This document shows, one piece after another, positions 47,435-58,495 of a DNA stretch of 64,000 bases. Positions within the stretch are counted from its first letter, which is position 1. Each line of letters opens with the position of its first letter. Source of the stretch: Harmonia axyridis. Lineage: Eukaryota; Arthropoda; Insecta; Coleoptera; Coccinellidae. A program made the translations under genes and the position numbers. Below the pieces are notes generated by a model. It did not search any database, was not told the origin of the DNA, and was given only the letters and a program-made list of their open reading frames with translations. The DNA lies in NCBI RefSeq assembly GCF_914767665.1, contig NC_059504.1:48019720-48083719 (forward strand), written 5' to 3'.

Positions 47435-48220
47435 TAGCAGGGTATTTTTTCGCACGTGAGTACTAAAGAATAAATTAAATTCTGTCATGCCTTTATGCAC
47501 TGAACGCCCAATTAACGTTAAGGATGACATTAATTTATTTCAAGCGCCTGTAGAAAATATATTCTGCCTAACTCCTGCTGAAAATCTGTTTTCCTACAAG
47601 AGCTATGGAAAGTAGCGTAAACCTATTCTTCATAGCTTACTCAATTTCAAATCTATGTATTGCTTATACTGTGAGAGATATTATTCCCATCGGCACTTTG
47701 CCCACACCTTGCTTGATAGACCAATGAAATTGGGCTTTTGAGAAGTCGTTTCTATGGAAACGAAGAAATGAACAGATACTGTAGGTAAAAGAAGGCCATT
47801 TTGAAATGAATTAGGTACATTACTTGAATTATTTAAATTTGTGCTGTTTTAAGAGAAATATAGTTTGCAACATGTGAAGAAAGTCCTTTTCTCACTCGTG
47901 TGTTCCATATTCGTGAGAAAAGTTGGACTTTTCTCACTTGTTGCACAATATACTATTGTCGTGCGGAAAATTAACACTTTCCGCACCTGTTAGGGAAATA
48001 GTTATCTTCCTAACAAGTGTGGAAAGTGAAACAGCTTCGCGTCGTTCGGTCAAGCAGTCGAGTGCGGAAAAAGCATTTTCCACATGAGTCTTGATACCGA
48101 CTGACGTTTTAAGAAATTATATTTTTGTGCGCTCACCCGCATAGAGAAACATTTGAATTTTATGATTGGCACATAGAGACATGCCAAAAATTTATGATTG
48201 ATGCGACTCTTTAATATTTG

Positions 48221-48295
48221 CGTGCGGAAAAAGCCCTTGCTATTCACTTTCCGCACGCATATGCGTGCGGAAAGTGCAGGGCTTTTTTCCGCACG
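48221..48295. repeat. Perfect 32-bp palindrome within a longer hairpin
   Basis: 48245-48276 is a perfect palindrome (arm CACTTTCCGCACGCAT). An outer stem of about 19 bp (CGTGCGGAAAAAGCCC with GGGCTTTTTTCCGCACG) extends it to about 75 bases. Confidence 0.9.
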
Positions 48296-48589
48296 AATTT
48301 GGAAAATTACTACTTTCCAAACGTCAATGCGTGTGGAAAGTAATACTTTCGAAACGCTAGTAGGAAATAACTATTTTCACAGTATGACCAATACATATAG
48401 TTTTAAAATTCAGTAAGCTATGAAATATAGACTACTTTTCATAGCAGTTGTACGAAAACGTATGTTTGGTTATTTCCATTTTTTTGGTGCTCTTCGTGTA
48501 CCTACTTCCAGACAATTTGAGAATGTTGCTCTACCGTATGGTGGAACACCCTGTGAATTTTGTCTTATCCAAGCTCGAAAAGAACCGAA

Positions 48590-48975
48590 CAAAAATCCAT
48601 TCTTCAGCAGCACCAAACTGCCATTCCCATTCCCGGCCATTTTGCTAGGCAAACCTCCGCCGAATTATTCATGGATTTTTTCCACCACATATGTCTTTTT
48701 AGCGGGCGATACAGCATCGCGGTAGACATTGTTGGTTTTATCCCAACATTTTCCTCCTCTCGTTGCACACAGTGGCCGTAAAACTCGCAACTCACGCTTG
48801 GGGAAATCATGGGGGAAATTACGTCTCCTGGCGTTCCAGGAGACGATGTAATGGTGTAAACAACCGCTTGTTTTTACGGCCGGAACGCAGACGCGACAGC
48901 TATAATTATAAATGGGAAATTTTCCCGTTTTGCGGTTCATTATTGTATCATGAATATTCATTTGCATAAGCGATA
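48590..48975. other. GC-elevated intronic block with small hairpin
   Basis: A GC-richer non-coding stretch inside the neuroligin intron. It has an exact 10-bp inverted repeat around CGTT at 48822-48845, a GGGAAATTTTCCC palindrome near 48914-48926, and an ATTTGCAT octamer at 48960-48967 (its inverse ATGCAAAT is at 49156-49163). It could be an intronic enhancer; this is inference from motifs only. Confidence 0.25.
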
Positions 48976-49407
48976 TGAGTCGTTCCTGAGGCCGAGGCGA
49001 CGTTTTGAAAGATTTTCCGCCTTGTTCGGGGGGTGGGGTTTTTCCAAGATATCTCGTGGGAAAATCTCTACGTGTTATTCTCGTCTTGGCATGTTTGTTA
49101 CTGGGATGACTCTTGAATTTTCCCTAACGTTGTCGCAGAGCTATTTGGTGTCATTATGCAAATTAGTAATTTATGTCATTTATGCAGTTTAGTTAATTAT
49201 AGTTTAGATTTGAATCTTCGACAGATTTTGATTACTTTTTTAATGAATGCAGTTCTTACTTGATGGAAATTCATATTTATTCGATGAAAATAAATATAAC
49301 ATTTTTTTAATTTCCATAGATTGTCAATTTATTCAACAACTGTTTGGCCTAAGCGGCTTTATCAGTGTGACCTTTGTCACTATGTGACGATTGTAAAGAG
49401 ATAGGTA

Positions 49408-50552
49408 TGCCATTAATGATGGAAAACCATATCAGCCAAATGGCCACCACTGCTACGGTTGCAACACTATATACTTTTCATGAAATCAATTCGCACATTT
49501 GAGGCTCTATGTCCTCGATAACCTTACAAATTCTATATTTGACGTCTTGAATCGATTGTGGAGTATTGAAATAGACCTCTCCTTTCAAGTTTAAAGGTGT
49601 AAAATCACAAGATCTTGATGGTCAATTGTGATCATTTCTTCGAAAAATAACACAGCCAGGAAACTTTTTTGTAATTGTTTAGTTGTTGTGTGGCACGTAG
49701 CACCGTTTCGTTGAAAATACACTTCGTCTACATCAATATCTTCCAATTTTGGCCATAAAACATTATTAATCATAGCTCCTCGGTAGCGCAATCCATCCAC
49801 CGCCACCGTAACAGTTGCACCAGACTCATTTTCGACTACAAGTGAGATCTATCACACTACCATCCAAAATCCACACCAAACAGTGACACGTTGAGGATGG
49901 AGAGGCTTTTCAACAATCATTATTGGATTTTCCACGCCCCTAATGCGACAATTCAGCTTATTAACGAAGCCTCAGAGTTGAAAATGGGCCTCATCACTGA
50001 AGATGATTTTGATCCATTTCAAGGACTCGATTAGCGAGATACAACGTTGCTGGTCATCGACCGATTTGAGTTCTTGTGTTAACTGAACTTCAAAAGCCTT
50101 AAGTCCTAAGCCTTCAGGCAAAATATGACGTAATGTCGTTTGCGGTATGTCTAATTTCTAAGATAAACGAGCAATCGACTACCTGACTTTTCGTCAACAA
50201 AACGGCCACAACAGCAATATTATCAGTTGTTCTTGAGCGAAGCAAACGGTCTCGATTCTTCACAACACTAATTTGTCCCGACTGCTTAAATATTTCCCCC
50301 AGTTTCATTATTGCCAAGAAAATGCTTCAAGATGACCCAAAAGTGCTTCAGTTTTGCGAACTGTGACTGCACAGTTTTCAAGATTTTTGTAGTGAATTCA
50401 AACAATTTAAATGCGTTGTTGAAGCTAGTATCGCTCCATTTTTAGTAATGACGTAGTTTTTACTTGTCAAATTTGAAAAAATGATAGCTTCAGAAGAGAC
50501 AGTTGGCCTGGTTTTGGGCTATATGAAATAAAACTTCTAATGGAAAACCCTT
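49408..50552 (-). mobile_element. F2 mariner-like element, copy C
   Basis: The longest F2 copy. The right end (element 5' end) is TTCTAATGGAAAACCCTTTA, with TA at 50553-50554. The left terminal repeat is not visible. Minus-strand translation gives MAVDGLRYRGAMINNVLWPK, DVDEVYFQRNGATCHTT, and pieces of the preceding region and the third catalytic block, separated by frameshifts and stops. The second catalytic Asp of the QQDGATCHT motif reads as Asn. It is a Tc1/mariner-superfamily transposase remnant, distinct from F1 in its ends and protein. Confidence 0.8.
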
Positions 50553-50978
50553 TATTGAATGGTTCAGCTCGTGATTTGCGAAATATCATACAACTATGCT
50601 CTGGCGTTAATTGGTGTGACTATTATTTATTTTGTTTGTTTATTGTCACTTGGGTGTGATGAAAACAACCAGTTCATCACCCGGCTGAACTGAATGTCGC
50701 CTAGAGAACATTTCTACATTAAATTGATGTAACAATAAATAAATATGGAATAAATGTGAATAAAAGATATTTGAACTAAATTTAAAAAGGCATTTGACTT
50801 GCCCAAAAGTTAAACCACATGTCAAAAATTCGAAATGTACAATTCCATAGATGAAAATTTAGTTGGGAGTGGGAGAGGGTTATACTTTAGACCTACCACT
50901 CACCATGTTCCCGCTTTCGGACATTCGGAGTATCTCCCAGTCTATTTACAGTCGGCAGCTCCGGACTAGGCCGCCTGG

Positions 50979-51085
50979 GACCGTATTCTCGACAAGTGAT
51001 CTTTTAAAACGTATACGCACATTCAATGTTCACAGCACAGAAAGAACGTATACGTTTTGAAAGATCACTTGTCGAGAATACGGTC
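50979..51085. repeat. Long near-perfect hairpin, 39-bp arms
   Basis: Arms 50979-51017 and 51047-51085 match at 38 of 39 positions when one is inverted; the loop is 29 bases. The arms include TTCTCGACAAGTGATCTTT and ACGTATACG. The total length (107 bases) is in the range of small-RNA hairpin precursors or miniature inverted-repeat elements. No host gene is here other than the surrounding neuroligin intron. Confidence 0.92.
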
Positions 51086-51599
51086 TCTGATCGTAAATGA
51101 AAGACTGAAATTGACTGCTCTATTGGAAGATGCTCCGAATGCTCGAAAACATGAACCCGGTGACAGGCGGGTTTTATGTAAGTACGGTTTAAAGCGGTCT
51201 AATTAATATGAATCAACCCTTAATGAAAATTGTAGAATTGTAAATTGCTTTCAATCGATCGAAAATTCACCTAATTGCAATGCTCGACTCCCGAAATTTC
51301 ATCTGATGCATCTAATTCAATGCGGGAAAGACCTCAACGAATCAACGAAAATTTGGATCTTCCAGATCAATACCAGATGGACACCGTCAACCAGTGTCAA
51401 GTATGTTCGCTTATAGGAAAATCAGTGCTCTAGATTTTCATGCGTAACTTCGGTCTGCTCAGCATCGACTGAGTATGCTTCTGCCTTGAAAGTTGAGTAA
51501 CTGAAATGAAAATCAACCCGAACCACTCAATGAATGTTGTAGACCTGTAAACTGCCTTCGATCGCTCAAAAACTCACCTAATTGCAACTCTCAAAATTT

Positions 51600-52260
51600 C
51601 CCCGAGGTTACCAAACGTACATCTGGCCGACGCAACCGACCGAGCTAATATCTTCTTGCGCCACGTCGACGTCAACCCTTTCATCCGTCTCGTGTCATCC
51701 TAATGAGTCGCCCCCTCCCGTCTTAACGTGTCATTTTGCCCGGCACCAGCCCGGCCGTTTGTTAGACGGATAATGGCGGCCTAGGCCCGAAAGGCTCGCA
51801 CAGCACAGGAGAAGAAGGAACAACGCCCGGCCGTTTCATCATCTCGCTGGATTGCGCGCTTCACACACCGCCCATTCATTCCCGCGCGCCCGGGGAATGA
51901 GCAAACACTCGTTCTGTGTCTCCAGTTACGAATCAACGTTGTTAAAACGTGGCTAATGAGTCAACTACAGAGGAAGAAACAGAGAGGCAGAAATTATAAA
52001 TGTGGCCCGCCGCCGCTGGCTCTCGCTTCTAATAAGCCCTGTCATCCGGTGTTGTGTACGCTTCTCTTTGGTCGAAACGACGATGGCTTCTCGCGTGGTG
52101 GTTTCCCCAACGTATTATTGCGACGTTTATAAGGGTGGGTTGCGTATTTTGGCGTTCCGTACAGATCTTACGTGGTTCTGCACCACAGATTACCAACAGA
52201 TGTTTCACTCTCCGTATTTATATAACGGAGAAGTTTGGATGGTTGTTGTTTATGGTTGAC
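51600..52260. other. GC-rich intronic block
   Basis: Markedly GC- and CpG-rich, with CCCGGCCGTTT twice and TAATGAG/TAATGGC motifs. The open frames lack domains. It could be a CpG-rich regulatory or conserved non-coding block of the neuroligin intron. Confidence 0.25.
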
Positions 52261-52277
52261 AGATGGGAATGAGGTGT

Positions 52278-52625
52278 CTAATTATCTTCTTCATACTCTG
52301 AATTAGGTATTTGCTTATTGCTTGTATCACTCCATCGCTTCCTCAATCGTCCAAAACTTCTGCGACCCAAAGGTGATTTGTCGCGAGCAATTTTAACAAT
52401 TCGTGTGTCGTCCATTCGGTTAATATGCTGGTTCCGTTCGATATTCCTATCCAGTATCCAGCTGTTATATCTTTTATATTGCATGTTTCTCTGATAGTTT
52501 CGCTTTGTTCTCTATCCAACAATATTTTTCCAGCAATTCTCTTGAGTACCCTCATCTCTGCCGTTTCCAGTATACGTCTAGTCTTTGATGTGCCTGGCCG
52601 AGTTTCAGCGGTGTAAGTCATTATC
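52278..52625 (-). pseudogene. RTE-like LINE C-terminal fragment
   Basis: Minus-strand translation in one frame gives YTAETRPGTSKTRRILETAE plus MRVLKRIAGKILLDREQSETIRETCN. A shift into another frame continues RNIERNQHINRMDDTRIVKIARDKSPLGRRSFGRLRKRWSD. This order (ETAEMRVLRRI, then HINRMDDTR, then a GRP-type RW sequence) is characteristic of the C-terminal region of RTE-type non-LTR reverse-transcriptase proteins. The catalytic RT domain is absent. The frameshift lies near 52440-52480. Confidence 0.75.
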
Positions 52626-52763
52626 AGTCTTATTATTGCCTTATATAATCTGAATTTCAGTTAAAATGTGTTTATTTCATACTGATACATTACAAAGGAA
52701 TAAATGCTTAGTTACCGTAACTATAAACATTGTCATAACTCCCTTGGGAGTTAAACAGGGCAG

Positions 52764-53394
52764 TTATAGATCTTTAACTCCCTCTAAAGTGTTCACAAAA
52801 ACAAACCGACAGTTGTCGAATTTACCACTAAAGTTGTTACCCGAATTGCAAGGATTTTCTATTAAACGGTTGTCACTGTTAATGACTGTATTCAAACATG
52901 AAGTTGTTTCCCTTCTTTCATCTGACATGCCAGCTAACATTCTTGCAGTTTTGTTTTTCAATTCCATGCTGTCGGCCAAATACCCTTCTGTCACCGTTGA
53001 ACTTCGCCATCCACCATGTCTCTTCAATGTTGTCATATTTGCTCCTGCATTGACCAAGGCAGTCGCAGAAGTCCTTCGCAGACAATGTCCTGTGAATGTT
53101 TCTGGATTCGGCAATTCCAAAAAACTAGCAATTTTGCTTGGAATTTTCCCGAATGTATTTTTTCCAACCGGTTGAACTGAGCAACATTACAGTTTCACTC
53201 GTGTTTTTACTATCCATATGGTTAACTTCCATCCACTGCAGAAATTTTTCATATTCCTTTTTGTACTTAAGTTCCGACTTTATCGGTAGTAGTACGGAAC
53301 GAGCTTTTTCAGCCTTTTCCAACAAATCTCTTGAAATCTCAATTCTCTCTGAGTTTGCATTCATTTTCACAAATTTGAATATGATGAGAAACAC
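52764..53394 (-). pseudogene. Tyrosine recombinase (integrase-like) remnant, Crypton/DIRS type
   Basis: Two minus-strand frames in order. The first (53125-53394) looks like an N-terminal core-binding domain: EKARSVLLPIKSELKYKKEY then EKFLQWMEVNH. The second (52764-53120) has the catalytic signature TGHCLRRTSATALVNAGANM followed by TTLKRHGGWRSSTVTEGYLA: H-x-x-R, then HGGW, then the Tyr nucleophile in EGYLADS. The middle of the catalytic domain, including the first catalytic Arg, is missing, so the gene is internally deleted and inactive. Eukaryotic recombinases of this kind belong to Crypton or DIRS-like elements; I do not choose between them. Confidence 0.75.
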
Positions 53395-53549
53395 GATATG
53401 ACAAATATCTACAATGTTGTCAGTGACATTTCCATGGCAACCATGCCTACTTAATTCTTAATAAAGATAATTCGTTTTGTTCTGAAAACCAAAACAATTT
53501 GGTTTTTATATTTCATGCAGTATGAAATAAAATTAATTATCTATCTTGT

Positions 53550-53654
53550 GAGTTATTGGATTTTAACCACCTCGGGCAACGCAACAATCCCTCGGGACTT
53601 ACGTCCCTCGGGATTGAAATCTGTTGCCCTCTGTGGTTAAAACCCTCATAACTC
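53550..53654. repeat. Hairpin flanking the recombinase remnant
   Basis: Arms at 53550-53580 and 53623-53654 are imperfect inverse copies (TTTTAACCACCTCGGGCAAC with GTTGCCCTCTGTGGTTAAAA). They enclose a centre with CCCTCGGG twice around ACTTACGT. It is about 150 bp upstream (in the gene sense) of the recombinase. The 13-mer CATAACTCCCTTG just past it (about 53647) recurs at about 52735, on the other side of the recombinase. Confidence 0.75.
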
Positions 53655-53899
53655 CCTTGATACATAAATAACTATTATTCCGCCAAATTGAGTTATTGAG
53701 GCAAGCTGTTATTCTAGTGGCTTTGTTGGTTTGATGTCGAAATATTCATTTTTTTTTGTACTGTCAAAAGTAGTTTATTGTTGATTTAACCTCAAAACGA
53801 CATAGACAGAAAGATGACGTGAGCGCTGCCATACGAGAAGACGCGGTAATCTAGTGAAAAGGGACCAATACCATTAAAATCCAAGAAGGCTGGTGCCTT

Positions 53900-54570
53900 C
53901 AAAAGTCGCCACTTTAATATTAAGGTTTTTCAAGAGGAGCCTCGGCTATTACTTCGTGAGTATCCAGAACTGACTTTTCCATGTGAGTGGTTCTAAGGCC
54001 TGTCAGCCCCTGACATTGGCACACTACGTGTTCGGCTACTTCCTTTTTACAGAGCCTGCAGAGCTCAGACTTACCCATGCGGCACAAAGAGTATTTGCCC
54101 CGACAGTGTCCTGTCAGCAGTCCCACCATTACCTGGAGCTCAGTTCGTGGTAGCTTCAAAAGCTTTCTGGTATATGTCGGTGAAAGCACCACAAATTTTT
54201 CTGCCTGAGCAAGACCCGGAGTATTTTTCCAGAAGGTTTTTCTATTGTCCCACTCCCATTATTGGTCTTTTCCAAGCCCACAGAAGAGGCCTTAGGACCA
54301 ACAGATGTTAACCTTGATTCTCTTTTTGCAAGTTCATCGTTTCCTTCTATATCACAATGCCCTGGTAGAGTTACTTTATTCCCTCTGACCAGTTACTTTA
54401 TGGTATAATGATTACCCATGCCAGTAGAGACCCCTGGCTATAAGATTCCAGTGATCTCAGTGTGGCTTGGCTGTCCGTAGCGATATAAATACGCGCCCTT
54501 TGAGGCTTCTTTTAGGACACTCTTGGGCGCAAATATAGACAGCTAGAGGGTCCACTTACAGTTTAGGTCT
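53900..54570 (-). pseudogene. LINE 3' fragment: RNase H and C-terminal tail
   Basis: Minus-strand reading from about 54570 shows RIYIATDSQATLRSLESYSQ, the Asp-containing RNase H motif of non-LTR retrotransposons, then decayed sequence. The frame 53920-54192 gives KLLKLPRTELQVMVGLLTGH, CRGKYSLCRMGKSELCRLCK and AEHVVCQCQGL, the C-terminal region typical of jockey/I-type ORF2 proteins. Multiple stops and shifts interrupt the link between the two. Confidence 0.75.
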
Positions 54571-54778
54571 TCCACTTATCGTTAGATTGATGCATGCTCA
54601 GCTTTCCTCACCTTCTGCTATTGCAAGATATATTTTGAGTATCAAAAAGTAGAACTAGTATTTGAGATTTAGGTGTCTCCTCGAATAAAATATAAACAAA
54701 AAGAAAGCCGATTCAGCATTTTGAATTTTTTCATACAGTTGAAATTTGTACCAAAACCACCGTTTCTACATTACTTAC

Positions 54779-55028
54779 CAATGATGCTGGACTCTAAATC
54801 CCCACAAATATTATTGGGCATCTGGCCATTTTCATTCCTCTTTTTCGGCTGACCCATCATGTGATCTCTTGCTTTGTCTCTCTGATAGTAGACTCCAGCA
54901 AATATCAAGATGTTGAGTAGCAGAAGACTACAACCCACTGCTATCGTAACACTTAATGCGGTAGAATAGGCTGCAAAGCCATCTTCTATAGGATGTTGCG
55001 TGGTACTCATGCCACCTAGTTCCTCCAC
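54779..55028 (-). CDS. Neuroligin, transmembrane exon
   Basis: Minus-strand exon between the acceptor TTTTTTCTGTAG (ending 55029) and the donor ATTG|GTAAGT. Translation starts VEELGGMSTTQHPIEDGFAA in phase 0 and contains one transmembrane helix, ALSVTIAVGCSLLLLNILIF AGVYY, followed by a basic stop-transfer (QRDKAR). The remaining about 35 residues are cytoplasmic (GQPKKRNENGQMPNNICGDL). The sequence of the helix and its flanks is nearly invariant in neuroligins. The exon is 250 nt, ending in phase 1, which matches the acceptor of the last exon 8.2 kb away. Confidence 0.95.
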
Positions 55029-55403
55029 CTACAGAAAAAATGTCAGAATGTTAAAAAGGCGTCCAATAATGAGAAACATTTCGATACAATGTGATATTCA
55101 CACTATTTTTATAGATAAAGATAAATAGAACAGAGTAATTTTCACTAATCTATAGAGACTCGGCTCCAGGGCATGCCGATTATCTACAATTAAAAATTTA
55201 TACAGATGCCCCGAAATGAGTCGAAGATTCTTACTTGATTAATTTTTTATGCCTTGTTCGCTATGGTAATAAAAAAGTTGTCTGGGTTTTTTATTTAATT
55301 CATACTAATAATCAGGCATAGGATTTTTGAAAACATATTTTCCTATACTCATTGTGTGGAATGAGTGAGGCAATTCACGTATTCGTCAAGATCAAACACT
55401 TAC

Positions 55404-55675
55404 CCTTTCAACAGAATCTGTTGTGGCAGTGATGTGTACTACGGTATTGTTAGAGCCAGCTGGTGGAGTGGTCCTTCCATCTAGAGGATTCAAGGTGGTG
55501 GGTAGCTTCCTTGGATTCAAGTTTGGTAGCCTAGGCAGCGGAGGATCGTTGTCCAGGAGCTGGTGGTGAGACATGGGGACATCATCTCCCCCTGGTTTGT
55601 GCAGGTCTGGTACTAGATTCAGCCAAAACGATAGGCGATGTGCACGGTAGTGGTTCTTGAGTTTAGGTTTAGTAT
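55404..55675 (-). CDS. Neuroligin, ectodomain-end/linker exon
   Basis: Minus-strand exon after the acceptor TTTCACTGCACAG (ending 55676), up to AAAGG|GTAAGT. A split codon is followed by TKPKLKNHYRAHRLSFWLNL, VPDLHKPGGDDVPMSHHQLL, which is the conserved C-terminal edge of the neuroligin cholinesterase-like domain. A Pro/Thr-rich stalk leading to the membrane follows (PLPRLPNLNPRKLPTT, TTPPAGSNNTVVHITATTD). The 272-nt length with one carried base gives exactly 91 codons and phase 0, matching the next exon. The upstream exons with the rest of the esterase-like fold are not in the window. A longer open frame up to 55739 is intron. Confidence 0.95.
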
Positions 55676-55739
55676 CTGTGCAGTGAAAGATGATGTGGTC
55701 AATTATTTCATTGTCATTTGATTTGTGAAAGCATTTCAT

Positions 55740-57135
55740 CGATGATGAAATTTGAATTTTGCTTATTAGTATACCGAAGGTATACTAATTATTTTTTTTG
55801 AAACTCAAAACTTAGGCATATTGGGCATTGTTCAGATTGGTCAATTTTTTTAAGTGACTTTTTTTACTGACTTGCTGACATAAACAATACAGGTTATTCC
55901 AAAAATAAAGGATCAGATTTCTAACAAAAGTTGTTAATATTGTGGCTTATAGAATACTCTTTCATTTCAAGTTACAGCTATTCAAGGTTAAGGACAAAAA
56001 AAAAGAGAAATAACTTAATAACTTTTCACTGAAAGTATCACGTAATTTCATGTTCTTATGGCATTTCACAGACCAAGAATACTTGATCTCATATTGAGTA
56101 TTTTATGTTCAGAAAACCGAATTACATTTATTGACGATTAGAGGTACTTGATATGTTCCTATGAGCATATTGAGGTGCCCCAGGGATCGATTCTAAGCCT
56201 CCCAATATAAAGATGATATACCAATAAAGACTAGTTAATTGAATGAGAAATGAAAATGAATAGGAGAGCATTCAAGCTATCTACCTGACAGGAAAAAAAA
56301 AACCGAAAATTAACACGAATCCATAGAAACACTTTGAAAAGAGTAGGCGAATATTCCAGCCAGGAAAATTGAATATAACGGCCTGGATAGAAAGCTTCAC
56401 TTAGAGATGTAGAGGGACGACGGTTATCACACCTGATCAGCTTAACCCTGTCAGGAATACACCCTCTTACTCGACTGCGTGAGTAGTTTATATTCCGCCG
56501 TTAACGAGAACTCTGGTTCTGGTGAAGAACACTTCCCCGCATATAAATACGTTGGATTTCATACACACACACACAAAGTGGCGGAAAGTTATGAGAGCTT
56601 TCGAATTTTCAACGATTACCCCCTCTCCGGTTCACGGGCGTGATTCACGATGAGTATTCATCAGGAACTATCCTGTATAATCCTTCGGGAACAGCACTCG
56701 AAAGTTCGGGAGAGGCCCCAGCATCCGCGAAATTTCCAGGGTCAGACGGCGCGATGCAGCACACTCGAAATTTTCGACATTGTTCGCCCAGAAAGGAGGC
56801 TTGAGGGGGGGGTTTGAAACTTTGCTCAAGGAGCCGGAAAATCGAAATATCGGCACCGGGGCCGTTTACGTGAGCGCCATCCTCAAAGGGAGCCGCCAAT
56901 ATCCATGCGGGAATTCCACATGCTTCTTCATACTCGGCGGCCCCGAGGCTAAGACTTTTCTTTGTGTCCGGAGAAACTAGGAGATTAGTTATTCGGTTGC
57001 TTGTCTGTGTGTGTGTTCAGGTTAGAGGTTGCCGAGTGGAAGGGAGGTTTATGAGAGGGAAAAGACGAGGAGCATAAGAATTAATACTGAGAAAATATTC
57101 TAGATATTATGTTTCAACTCTCCGTCGAAGCGTAC
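55740..57135. other. Neuroligin upstream intron (non-coding)
   Basis: No exon recognised. A short CA repeat lies at about 56560-56577, and 56.4-57.0 kb is GC-richer with overlapping spurious frames on both strands. Confidence 0.4.
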
Positions 57136-57137
57136 TA

Positions 57138-57994
57138 ACGGGTGTTTTTTTTTCGAGGTATATAACTTTGAGTTGGCATTACTGTTCAAGATGGCGACCG
57201 ATTTAACAGCTGTCAAGTGATTTATTAAACTTGGCAATTCATGATGAATAACGCTTGCAAATAGTGCATTTTTATTTCGAAACTAATGTGCCGTTGTTCC
57301 CGATTTTCATGAGCGATTTTGTTTAGCGATGAAGCGCACTTCTGGTTGAATGGCTACGTCAACAAACAAAACTGCCGCATTTGGAGTGAAGCTAATCCTC
57401 AAGCATATGTCGAAACACCGTTACATCTAGAAAAACTGACTCTTTGGTGCGCTTTAAGGGCTGGTGGAATCATTGGTCCGTACTTCTTCAAAAACGATGA
57501 TGGCCAGAACGTTACAGTCAATGGTGATCGGTATAGAACCATGGTTAATAACTTTTTCATTCCTGAATTGAAGAACCATGATGTCCAGGAGCTGTGGTCC
57601 CGACAAGACAGCGCAACATGTCACACAGCTCGTGCCACAATCGATTTATTGAAAGACACGTTTGGTGACCGCCTATTTTCACGTTTTGGACCTGCGAATT
57701 GGCCTCCAAGATCTTGTGATTTAACACCGCTAGACTACTTTCTGTGGAGCTATGTAAAGTCATTGGTCTATGCGAATAAGCCACAAACTCTTGACCATTT
57801 GGAAGACAACATTCGCCGTGTTATTGCCGAAATACGGCTACAAATGTTGGAAAAAGTCATCGAAAATTTCATATCATATTTAAAATGTAATGCCACAAGA
57901 TTGTCTTGCGGATAAATGAAATTCATGTTAATCGAATAATCCATCGTTGTTTTATTGCAATTTAAAGTTCTATAGCTCTAAAAAAAACACCCGT
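57138..57994 (+). mobile_element. F1 mariner-like element, copy 5
   Basis: The left end ACGGGTG and right end CACCCGT are inverse, flanked by TA at 57136-57137 and 57995-57996. The transposase frame at 57319-57915 (198 residues) holds SDEAHFWLNG, a degraded second block RQDSATCHTA (Asp kept) and CDLTPLDYFLWSYVKS, and ends with a fused SYLKCNATRLSCG tail. Its internal deletion differs from copies 1, 3 and 4. The region coding for the usual C-terminus (TSRLDYIRAS) is deleted. Confidence 0.9.
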
Positions 57995-58381
57995 TATATC
58001 TGTGAATACCAAGAAAGCACCTTGGCATAAATGCTAAACTGATTGAAGGTTGTCATCGAATGAAAATTCATTAAAAATAATTTAGTAGCCATGGAAAATG
58101 TTTTACTTGTTGTTACTTACAATTAAAAATTATTAGATATATTTCGTGCAAGTTGAAGTAAATTTTGAAATTGTTTTTGGTAGTAAGTTTTTTGCTTTTG
58201 TGTTTTTCTTTGGGGTTTTGAGGGAGAGTACGATGACGTGAAACGTATCTACAACTGAGTGATTCGACAAAGGGATTACTAGATTAGGAGAAGGTAGTAT
58301 GTTATTATTAAGCATAGCCTACAGAAGGTCAACAACGTCGTAGACGAGGAAGAAGTGGATGACCAAGATAGACTAATTATA

Positions 58382-58495
58382 ACGGGTGTTTTTTTTCGAG
58401 GTATACAACTTTAAGTTGGCATTACTGTTCAAGATGGCGACCGATTTAACAGCTGTCAAGTGATTTATTCTCAATTCATCGTGAATAGCCAAACT
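58382..58495 (+). mobile_element. F1 5'-end fragment, copy 6
   Basis: ACGGGTG, preceded by TA at 58380-58381, then the F1 leader to CAAGTGATTTATTCTC. The match ends near 58480-58495, after which F1 sequence is not seen until 59955, in the opposite orientation. Confidence 0.8.

Larger units (their letters stand above)
46860..48460. repeat. Composite of R4 copies and palindromes
   Basis: An inverse R4 copy (46860-47290), a direct one (47600-47970) and a partial inverse one (48362-48460) surround arrays of CCGCACG/CGTGCGG palindromes. R4 landmarks such as ACTGTGAGA, GACCAATGAAATTGGGC and GTTTCTATGGAAAC recur in each copy. No coding support was found; all open frames here cross repeats. Confidence 0.65.
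46567..54778 (-). other. Neuroligin last intron (8.2 kb)
   Basis: Bounded by the GTAAGT donor at 54773-54778 and the acceptor at 46567-46568 (minus strand), joining phase 1 to phase 1. It carries repeat R4 copies, hairpins, an F2 element, an RTE-like fragment, a tyrosine-recombinase remnant and a LINE RNase H remnant, each listed separately. Confidence 0.8.

Noticed and set aside
47100..48460. CRISPR-like array of short palindromic repeats
   Set aside because: Spacing is irregular, the units are transposon-type palindromes and the organism is an insect.
52666..53401. Plus-strand open frames opposite the tyrosine recombinase
   Set aside because: They mirror the minus-strand recombinase frames, which carry the recognisable catalytic motifs.
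56645..56980. Overlapping frames on both strands near a GC-rich patch, considered as upstream neuroligin exons
   Set aside because: None contains cholinesterase-like domain sequence or matching splice phase.
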